Source of the DNA: Acanthamoeba lenticulata
Taxonomy: Eukaryota; Discosea; Longamoebia; Acanthamoebidae
Direction of reading: 5' to 3'
Assembly (NCBI GenBank): GCA_002179805.1
Contig: NAVB01000955.1
Coordinates: 1-38,209 of the forward strand
DNA length: 38,209 nt
Positions 22,101 through 30,261 of the stretch are shown one piece after another. The notes beneath the pieces are model-generated. The model ran no database searches. It had not been told where the DNA came from and worked only from the letters and a program-made list of their open reading frames with translations. The first letter of the stretch is position 1. Each line of letters starts with the position of its first letter. Position numbers and translations under genes: made by a program.

Positions 22101-24029
22101 AAGGCGGAGCCGCGGGTATGCTGCCCGACGACCTCCTCGAGAAAGGCCAGCTTCATGCCCTCGTCGAGCAGGTAAAGATTCGCAAACGCGATATCCCACC
22201 TGTGGGCGCACGCCAACACCGGCCATCATGTGGTGAGCCACACGGGTGCTCTTAATGAGCAGTCAGCCGACGAGTGGAGCCACGCACTTGCCCGAGGAGC
22301 CGATGATCTCGCCCGTCATGCGGAGGGCGTCCTTGGCCGTGCTGGCCTCGGCGCCGCGCGCCGCCAAGTCGCGGAGCGTTCTGTACGTAAGCGAAACGCA
22401 CACAGAGACGCACATGAGCGCTGGTTGCATGACGCCAATCAGAGCCTAATGGCGGTGGTGGCGGTAGTTGCGGACCTCAGCTGCCGCTCGCCGATGACGC
22501 GGGACGTGGTCTCCGAGACGTTGCAGCAAATGCCGCCTGGCGTGTTGTCATCGAGGTAGAGCGTCGAGCACGAAAACGTGAAGTAGGCCTCCTGTTCTTT
22601 CGCCAAACCGTCATCACGGCACGGTCGTCAGAAATGGTGACGCTGATGATGGCGATGGTGATGGCAACGATGAAGAGGATGATTGGAGGGGCACCTCGAG
22701 ATAGCCGAAGCGATCGATGCAGTTGAGCTGATCCTCGAGCCAGCTGGGCTGGCCGGTGGTCATCACGGCGTCGAGCATCGGCTTCTGGAACTCCCACAGC
22801 GTGCTCCAGCACTCCCGGTAGGGCACCCCTGCAGCAGTGCACCAGAACGCGGGCATGCGAATGAGCGCTCGGCCTGGCCTGGCCTGGCCTGGCCTGGTCC
22901 ATAGCGGCACGTACCGAGGCACCATGGATGCTTGTCGCCCAAGATGACCCTGTAGGCGTCGTTGTAGAGGATCCGGTACTCGGGTCCCCAGAAGATGGCC
23001 TGAGACGTCATCATCGCCATGATGAGCAAGAGGAACGTGGGTGGAGATAGAACAAGGGAGGAAGGGCGCACGATCGAGTAGCGCGAGTAGAGGCAGAAGC
23101 TGAGGGCCACCTGCAGGCTGCGAGGCCACTGAGACAGCGGCCCGAACGGCGTTTGGGACCAGTCCTTCTCCCTATGCGCACCAGCCGCGTGAGGGCGTTG
23201 GCCAGATGGCTCGAGGGTGGTGCATGAGATGAGAGAGGAAGAGAACGGACCGAAAGAGGGTCGCCATCTCGCCTGGCCCCGAGACCCACTTGCTCGGCTG
23301 GAGCGTAGGTCGTGCTGCCGAGGGCGTCCTTGGCCGTGGTGCCCGGCGTCGCTCCTTCGAGCCCGGGTTCGGGTTGTGTTTGTTTGTGCCGACGGCAAGA
23401 CGCGTCTCTTCTCCATGTTGCTCCTTCGCCTTTTCCTTTTCCTCTTTCTCATCCATCTTCCTCTTGTCGATTTCTTCTACTTGATCATCTTTTCTGACGG
23501 CATGGTCGCCGTCAGGCGTGCTCGGGGAGGACGGCATGCTCCCGACGAAGCTCGAGTCGTAGTGGTCCAGCTTGCAAATGCGCACGGCCTGGCGCAGGCA
23601 CTCGATCACGAGGGCCTGCACCTGGACGTTGTCGTGATGGATCATTTCGGGCAGGGCCAATGCCGCCACGATGTCGTCGAAGGACAACTGCTCATCTGGC
23701 CGCAGCTGCTGCGTAACTGCGACCAGAATCGCCAAAATTTGCTGCCAAATGGAGAGAGCAAGCAGGAGGCCTCGTAAGCAGGGATGGAGGTCGAATTAAA
23801 ATCTAAAAAAAAGGAGGCAAACCTGGAGGTTGGTCTGCAAGGCCTCTATGGTGTGGCCGGGAGAAAGCAAGGAGGGGTCCAGCATCGCCCAGACGGCAGG
23901 AGAAATATAGGGGATGGGTCCCGTGTAGGGGGGGAGGGGCTGAACGAGCTGCCCATCTCCCGCTGCCGCGGTGCAGCAGTTGTTCTCCGGTGGTCCCGGT
24001 GCCTCCATCTTTGGTGAAGAAGCGTTCAT
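16145..24029 (-). CDS. double hybrid sensor histidine kinase (two HisKA-HATPase-receiver modules)
   Basis: Twenty-six phase-consistent exons: 24029-23823, 23741-23251, 23171-23072, 22999-22915, 22828-22695, 22591-22476, 22380-22288, 22199-22056, 21984-21814, 21773-21630, 21542-21458, 21387-21292, 21228-21023, 20932-20778, 20718-20590, 20494-19956, 19876-19315, 19200-18325, 18207-18126, 18053-17901, 17823-17793, 17719-17325, 17214-17124, 17035-16697, 16623-16402 and 16303-16145; about 1,934 residues. Order: low-complexity N-terminus; PAS-like sensor (about 233-390, WSQTPFGPLSQWPRSL, AIFWGPEYRILYNDAY); GAF-like (390-590); HisKA 1 (FFSNISHEFRTPLT, His608); HATPase 1 (VLNLLSNALKFT, DTGIGIP, GTGIGLAL); receiver 1 (ILLVDDN, Asp1022 in VLTDVMMP, YLIKPF); PAS then GAF (about 1110-1410); HisKA 2 (LAALSHELRTPLTP, His1427); HATPase 2 (WNIVKNAIKFTPEGG, DTGIGIE, GLGLGLSISR); receiver 2 (VLLVEDN, Asp1860 in VISDIGLPDG, HLTKPV). 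All phosphotransfer and ATP-binding residues are present in both modules. Two exons use GC donors. No transmembrane segment is evident, so it is likely cytosolic. The signal sensed is unknown. Confidence 0.92.
22871..22896 (+). repeat. GGCCT tandem repeat in a kinase intron
   Basis: About five copies of GGCCT (with GGCCTGGTCC at the end) lie in the intron between kinase exons 4 and 5. It is a simple microsatellite with no clear function. Confidence 0.75.
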
Positions 24030-24334
24030 CACTTCTTCAAGCCGCTGAATTGTGAGAGATCAGAAGGAGCACCTTCCTTCCTTCCTTCCTTGAAGGAGTA
24101 GTTGCGCGTTCCCTCCACGTCCCCAGGCTTCCCACCTTTCCAAACTTTATCGCACGTTGTTAAAGAACGAAAACGAAACGAATCCGAAGGTAACCCTGAG
24201 AGCTCTGCTTTGCGGCTTTTGTGGAGGACGTCACGAGGCGTAAGTCCTGACTGGCTGTCCGCGGGCCGGAAAGCACCACGGCGCAAACTTGCGCCATCTC
24301 TCGTTTTTGCTGTTGTTTTGCTTCGAATTTCTCG
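24030..24334. promoter_or_regulatory. divergent promoter region, kinase (-) / malonyl-CoA decarboxylase (+)
   Basis: This 305-bp head-to-head gap must carry both promoters. It contains a CCTT tetranucleotide run (about 24071-24090) close to the kinase start. No TATA box is obvious on either strand. The assignment rests on gene orientation. Confidence 0.45.
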
Positions 24335-26590
24335 ATGGGGCTACGACGATTGCCAAGAAGAAAGGAAATCAAGAGGAAAAGATACGCTCTCTGTGGTTGT
24401 TGTGCTGTTAGAATGTTGGGACCTGCTCACCGCAGCGGAAGAGCGAGTCGCCGGGTGTGGGGGCTATGCTTTTGGCCCCAAGCATCGCACGCGCCCCAAG
24501 CCGTGCGCCTCTTTGGTTCACAGGCCACAGACTTTTCCGTGACCGACCAGAACGCTGAGGTCTGGCTCCAGCGCCTGCGGGCTGTTCCGCGTGGGCCATC
24601 ACCGTCACTTAAGGGAGACGCCGACCCGCTGGCATCTGCGCTGGTGCGCGCCCAGACAAACCCGTCCTGTGCCGGACACTAATTTTTAGGTGCGTGAGGA
24701 GCAGACGAGCGTGGCGGCTGCGCAAAGCCCTGGCGAACGGTTGCGTGGGCTGGTCGACGTGCGCGCCGCGCTGCTGGTACACGGCCTTTCGAGGCTTACC
24801 TCTCGCCCACGCGTGTCCCTGGTGGCAAGCACACACCACGCCGACGTGCTGTGAACCACACGCTCATGCACGTGCAGCAAACGATACAGCACGCTCGCGA
24901 CCGCAGCGAAAAGGGCCGCCGGGACGAATTGCGCGCCGTGGATGATGGCCTTCATGAAGTGCTTGCCAAGTGCTTCACCCCGGAATCCCTCCTGTTGCAA
25001 CCGATCGAGACCTCGTCTCCACTGGCCGTGCACAAGAAGGCACGCCATTTGGTCAATTCAAAATAGTTTAATTTTGTTTTTTATGTATATTATAATCTTT
25101 TTAAATGTTTTTTAAAACTCTTATTTTATCTCTTTTTGCTTGCTTTTAGGTGGTAGAGACCGAGTGCGTACACCCGCTGAGCTCTGTCGAGGAGTTCAAG
25201 GCGCGCCTGGGCAAAGGCCGAACCTGCTACGCCTTCTTCCATCCTCTGCTGCCCGAGGAGCCTCTGGTCTACATCAACGTGGCCTATCAACCGCGCATTT
25301 CGACATCCATGAAGGTGCGCGCTGTTGTCGCTCACGTTCGCGCACGTGTGGATGAACGTTGGCTCAACATCTGCGCGCAGGAGATCTTCACCGACGAGGC
25401 GCACCGCGTGACCGCCGACGAGGCCAAGGCCGCCATCTTCTACTCGATCGTCACCACCCAGCCGGGTCCCTTGCTCCTCCTGCGCTGTGTTGCCGCATCG
25501 TCAAAAAGGCTGAAAAAGAAGAAGGTCTCGAAGGACTGACGCGATGTTGGCGCCAACAGGGCTCAAGGGCGTCGACTTGCCGCACCAGTTGATCAAGTGG
25601 GTCGCCCATCGAATACACGAGCAGCATCCAGGTCCGTCAGCAGCAACCGGTGCTACGATCGGGGCGGCGTTCGTGCGCGTGTTGACGATGCGTGTGTCTC
25701 GACAGGCATCACCGACTTTAGCACGCTGTCGCCGATCCCGGGCTTCATGACGTGGCTGCGCCGCGCCCTCTCGGCAACGTCGACCGCCGACACGCCCTCG
25801 CTCGTCGACCGGAAAAGTACGGGCAATCCTCTCTCGCGCTCGCCAGACGAGAAAGCTCAGCAGTCGAGCTTGTCAACACAGTGTGGCTCAAGACGATGCT
25901 GCCGGCCCGCGCCGAGGTCGTGGCCAAGGAGCTGGGGCTCTCGTCCGCCCTCCCACCCAATCAAGCCCTCCTCGTACGTTTTTTTAAAATTAATTTTATG
26001 TATTTTATTAATTTGAGAAAGTTTTTATTATGATATTGTTTATTTTTTTATCATGAAATTGTTTATTTCTTGAGAAAAAACAACAATGGCCTTTGAGTCT
26101 AATGCGCTCCTGGCCTGCCTTGTGGAGCAGGAGGGCCTGGAGAACCACCGCTGGTACGAGAGCCAGCGGGTGACGGACGCGCTCAGACCCCTCATGCTGC
26201 GCCTGTGCGCCCACTACGTCGTCACCGAACGGGCGACCGCCAAGTCCGCCTCTGTTCTCGACCGAGTACGGCCCCGCCCCCAAACGAAGCCTTGAGCCCA
26301 ACGATCCTCATGTCAGGTAAACGTGGATGTATGTGGCTGGCGGCACACAGGTCGCACACTTCCACCTGGGCAACGGCGCCTCGGTGGAGGCCATCAACTG
26401 GCTGGCCGACCTGTCGCCCCTGCGACGGCGCGAGTCGGCGGGCCTCATGGCCAACTACAAGTACCCCACGCCCACCGGCCACCCCGCCGCGGCGGCCAAG
26501 GCCACGAGCTCCGCCACCACGTCGGAGCCCATCGTGCGGGTGTCGGCCGCCGTGGAGGGCCTCCTGCGCGACCAGGAATTCGCGGTGTAG
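24335..26590 (+). CDS. MLYCD: malonyl-CoA decarboxylase
   Basis: Ten exons: 24335-24643, 24690-24776, 24878-25039, 25150-25314, 25381-25465, 25560-25631, 25706-25816, 25861-25973, 26098-26265 and 26351-26590; about 503 residues. The enzyme converts malonyl-CoA to acetyl-CoA and CO2. It relieves inhibition of fatty-acid import and clears mitochondrial or peroxisomal malonyl-CoA. Family landmarks in order: LRGLVDVRAALL and VDDGLHEVLAKCF (helical domain), VHPLSSVEEFKARL, CYAFFHPLLPEEPLVYINVA, KAAIFYSIVTTQPGLKGVDL, FSTLSPIPGFMTWL (catalytic Ser in the SPIPGF loop), PLMLRLCAHYVV, VAHFHLGNGASVEAINWLAD (catalytic His) and AGLMANYKY. The N-terminus is Arg-rich, with a second in-frame ATG at 24414 (MLGPAHRSGRASRRVWG) that would give a typical mitochondrial presequence. 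The C-terminus (DQEFAV) is not a peroxisomal PTS1. Exon 3 uses a GC donor, supported by gap-free alignment to the animal enzyme. The exon 7/8 junction is approximate. Confidence 0.93.
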
Positions 26591-26650
26591 TCTGGAGCAA
26601 AATGTTTCACTTATTTTAAAGTAAAAGTGTTTTGTTTTATTTAATTCTAA

Positions 26651-26668
26651 TTTTTATTTATTTATTTC
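26651..26668 (-). terminator. AATAAA-rich 3' end of the Spt7-like gene
   Basis: On the minus strand, a few bases after the Spt7-like stop codon, the sequence reads AAATAAATAAATAAA, giving overlapping AATAAA poly(A) signals. The tail-to-tail gap to malonyl-CoA decarboxylase is only 82 bp, so the two 3' UTRs probably overlap. Confidence 0.5.
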
Positions 26669-26672
26669 CAAG

Positions 26673-27202
26673 TCAAGAAAAGGAGAAGGAGGCCAAGCTG
26701 TCGCCCACCATGTCCTGCGCGGCCTCCTCCAGCGCCGCCAAGTCGTCCTCCTGGTTGTCGTCGTTGGCGGCGTCCTCCTCGCGCTCGCGCTTGCGCCCGC
26801 CCCGCGCGCCAGCGGCGGCCTCGGTCCCGCCCGTGATGTCCTCCATGTCGGCCTCTGTGATCTCCACATCGTCCAGCAGCACCGCCGCCGCCGCTTCGGC
26901 CTGCCCGCCACCGCCCTCGGCCTTGCCCTGCGCGGCGCCAGTGATCTGCACAAAATTGCGGTTGCCTGATTGAGCCGAATGGCCACAAAGAGGGCGGCAC
27001 GCGCAGAGTCCACGTACGGCGAGGGCGACGCGCTCGTGGAGGCGCCGCTCGAGGAGGCTCAGGCGCTCCGAGCAGCGCCGAAGGTCCTTGCTGTAGGCGG
27101 CCAGGTCGGACAGGTTTTCCCGCCCCATGGCGTTCAGGCACCGCTGCACGACCTCCTGCACAGCGGCACGTCCAGCACGTCAGGCGGTCCAGCCCCCAGA
27201 CG

Positions 27203-27278
<76 letters not shown>

Positions 27279-30120
27279 TGATATGGTCGAGGCAGTACGT
27301 GGGTGGGCGGCCGGACGGCGGCGTCCTCGTGAAGATGGAGCAAGTGGCCCAGCTTGAGGAGGTAGGCCGCCGTGACGTCCTGCAGCACCTCAAGCGCCCG
27401 CGTGCTCACGCCTGCGACCGGCCACAGCAGCGCGCGTTCGCGTGTGTGTGCGTGTGCGTGCGTGAGTCGAGCGTCCACGCGGGGCTGCAGTCGCAGGAGA
27501 CTGGGCAAGCGAGCGAGCGGACCCTCGAAGCCGGCGTGGTAGGCCAGCAGGCTCACGCCTGTGGCCAGGTCCGTCGGGGCCGGCGGCTCCTCAAAGGCCC
27601 TGTCGACATCGGCCGCGGCCTCGTCCTGCTGCTGCTGTTGCTGCTGTTGGGGTGCGCGTCAAAGCCTTAGTCCTGGCGCTCAAGTGGCCATGTGGAACGT
27701 TCTTGCGACGTGCCTTGGCCCGAAGGATGGCGCGCATGTGGCGGATGCGCCGCAGCAGCCGGATGTTGGCGCCGATGGCGGTCGGCGACGGCCGCGCCTC
27801 ACCAGCGGCCTTGAGGCCTCGCTGCGGAACCTCTCCCGCCGCGCTGCTGCGTTGGGCTTCCCTGTTTCCGACGGCGGCGTCGAGGCCGGCACCGACCTCA
27901 AACGGCAGCCGGGGCACTGCACGCCAGCGTGGTTAGTCTTCGTCATCATCGTCGTCTTTGTCTTTGTCTTGGTCATGGGCCTCCCGCGCACCGGCGTCAA
28001 AGGCGTGCGAGAACTCGGGCAGGAAGAGGCCCCGGCGCTGCCTCGCCTGAACGGCGTCGGCCTCGGCCGCGGCCTCGGGCGAGGCGGAGGCTGGGGACGC
28101 AGAGCTGAGCTGGAGGAAGGAGGCCATGCGCGCGCTGGAGCGGAGGGCGTTGAGGCCGTCGCGCTCGGCAAAGGGCAGCGAGTCCTGCTCGCAGCGGTAG
28201 GCCAGGTAGGCCCGCCGGTAGGCTCGCGTCATCGTCGCCCACGCCGCCTTCTCGTCGCCGTCCGCCGTTACCGCCTCCGCCTCGGCCGTGGTCGATGTTG
28301 TCGACGTCGTGGCCGTGGCCTCGGCAGTCGCCGCCGCCTCGGCTGCCGCTGGCTCTGCCGCCGGCGGCGTTGAGTTCGTCTCCGCAGGCGGGGGCTTGGG
28401 CTGGTCGTCACCGGCTGCCGTCGACGCCGACGCCGCGGCAGCGTCGGTGGACTCGCCGGTGGGTGCCGAACTCGAGGACGACGATGAAGATGCCGAGGAC
28501 GACGCGACTATGGCGTTCGGGACGGCGCGGAAGAGGAGGTGGTCGGGCTCGAGCGCAGAGAGCGCCAGGTAGGGGTTGTCCCTCAGGTTGCGCGTGGGCG
28601 CCGCCGGCGTCGCTTGGCTAGACGCCGACGATAACAGGCCGCCGCTGCCGCCACCAGAGCCGGACTCGGCCCCGCCGGCACTCGATCCCCCGAGGCTCTG
28701 GTTCTTGCGCGGGCGGCCGGGCCCGCGCTGTCCACGCGCGTCACGCCACGCCACGCACACGTCAGCATTGATGTCGACGCCGGACCGAGGCCGCAGCAAA
28801 AGCACCTTGACGACGGTCGTGGCGACGTCGTTGGCCGAGGAGCCGAGGCCGCTGCCGCCGGTCGGCGTCCCGCCGGCGACGGCGCCACCACCGGCGCTGG
28901 CGGTGAGTTCGTCGTCCTTTTGCTTGCGGGGCCGGCCGGGGCCCTTGAGCGAAGGCGCCCGGCGGCCCTCGCGCTTGACGTGGGCCAGGTCGGCGTTGGG
29001 CACCGCCGCCATGAGCTCGGCCGCGCGGGCCTCGAGCTGATCGGCCTTGACCCGATAGAACGACTCCGGGTCCGTGTTGTACGTCCGGCAGTTGGCCACA
29101 ATTAGGTCCAAGTCGCTCTGATCATGCTGATGACGTCAGACGATGATGAAGAGGATGAAGAAGGTGATGAAGATGAAGATGAAGATGAAAATGAAAATGA
29201 AAATGAAAATGAAAATGAAAATGAAAATGAAGATGAAAATGAAAGTGATGGTGCGTGCCTGGAACTGTTGTTTGCTAAAGTACTCGCCCTTCTTGAGCTT
29301 CTTGGCCATGAGGTTGAAGTACATGGGATGCTTGATCACCTCGTAATAGTGCGGCGCGTCCCGCTTGTTCACCCGATTCACAAAGATGTTGTCCTCCTGC
29401 ATGCCCATGTGTGCGTGCGTGCGCGTGTGCGTTCATGAGTCGCGCGCTCGTATGTCGCGTCGCGTCGCGTTGTCAAGAGAAGAACGTACGTCGAACAGCT
29501 TCAGGAGGCGAAGGACCTCCTCGAACGAGCGCTGCAGGTCCTCCTGTGTGGGACCGCGCACATAAGGTTCTGTGAGCCCCGATATGGGCGGCGCTCTCTC
29601 GATTAAATGAGGAAAAGGGGCGCACCCAGGAGTGGGCCTCGGACGCGGGCTCGCCGGCGTCTGCCCGGGCCGACAGGTCGTCGTCGAGCGCCATGGCGCC
29701 CTCGCCGCTGACGTCGAGCGCTGACGGCGTGCCGACGACGGACTCGGAGGAGGCCTCGTGCGCGCTGGCGGACGCCAGCAGCGGCGGGGGCAGCACGAGC
29801 GTGGGCAGCAACGCGCGCCACTCGGCGGCGTCGAGTTCGAGCGTGTGGTATTCCTCCAGGAGATCGGCCTCCTCCGTGTCCTCTTCACCCTTGCCGTTGG
29901 TGGATTTTCGCCGCCGGTGTGGTCCTGCAAGGGCAAACACGAGCACGATGTTCGAGAAATGGCGCGAAAAACGGAATCGGGAGGGGGGAGGCGCACGATT
30001 TGGCGAATCATTCAAATGGGGAAAGAGAAGGTCCAGCGCCCATTGCATCGAGTGGGATGAAGCCCTGGGCCGCAAGGACGGTTCAGCGTCCGTAGGCCCA
30101 AAGGCAACCAGCCTGTCCAT
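26673..30120 (-). CDS. SPT7: Spt7-like SAGA subunit: bromodomain, AT-hooks, histone fold
   Basis: Ten exons: 30120-29997, 29924-29626, 29597-29490, 29396-29259, 29117-27992, 27916-27714, 27643-27523, 27411-27299, 27155-27018 and 26945-26673; about 880 residues (854 if the in-frame segment 28728-28805 is an intron). Spt7 is a structural subunit of the SAGA histone acetyltransferase coactivator. The bromodomain (about 145-250) is of Spt7 type: FVNRVNKRDAPHYYEVIKHP, MAKKLKKGEYFSKQQF and SDLDLIVANCRTYNTDPESF. Two GPGRPRK AT-hook motifs follow. Then comes an Ala/Ser/Glu-rich middle with AYRRAYLAYRCEQDSLPFAE, an Arg-rich helix (IRLLRRIRHMRAILRAK), and a C-terminal histone fold (VSLLAYHAGFEG, VSTRALEVLQDVTAAYLLKL), as in yeast Spt7 and human SUPT7L. 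The C-terminus is acidic. Exons 4 and 6 use GC donors, and intron 2 is 28 nt. The name is by family resemblance; TAF-type histone-fold/bromodomain proteins are the alternative. Confidence 0.82.
27201..27280 (+). repeat. (CGTG)20 microsatellite in an intron
   Basis: Twenty perfect copies of CGTG (80 bp) lie in the intron between exons 8 and 9 of the Spt7-like gene (27156-27298). On the sense strand it reads CACG repeats. It is uninterrupted and therefore probably recent or length-variable. Confidence 0.92.
29155..29246 (+). repeat. ATGAAA/ATGAAG hexanucleotide repeat in an intron
   Basis: The plus strand carries a run of GATGAA and AATGAA units. It fills most of the intron between exons 4 and 5 of the Spt7-like gene (29118-29258). 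On the sense strand it is a TTTCAT pyrimidine-rich tract. Open frames across it are artefacts of the repeat period. Confidence 0.88.
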
Positions 30121-30261
30121 CAAGAATGTGGCTTAATCGTTGCGGAAAAGAAAACAATCCAAAATGTTACAAGAGAAAAGAAAAAGAAATCGAAATCTCG
30201 TCGTCTTTAACAACAAAAAGCGACGCGTCCTCTACAAGCTCGACGACAACAGAGAACGAAG
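30121..30261. promoter_or_regulatory. 141-bp divergent promoter, Spt7-like (-) / IST1-THATCH (+)
   Basis: Only 141 bp separate the two start codons, so both genes must share a compact bidirectional promoter. The middle is A-rich (AAGAGAAAAGAAAAAGAAAT, about 30170-30190). No TATA box is evident on either strand. This is inference from orientation and spacing. Confidence 0.5.

Noticed and set aside
23796..24029. GTG start three bases upstream of the kinase ATG
   Set aside because: Eukaryotic initiation is expected at the ATG at 24029; the GTG only extends the open frame.
27206..27670. RACV-repeat open frames across 27200-27670
   Set aside because: They are created by the (CGTG)20 microsatellite, which lies inside an intron. 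The flanking minus-strand exons carry the histone fold.
29124..29438. acidic (Glu-Asn)n open frames across 29124-29438
   Set aside because: They are produced by the ATGAAA repeat in an Spt7-like intron. The real coding is the bromodomain exon on the minus strand.
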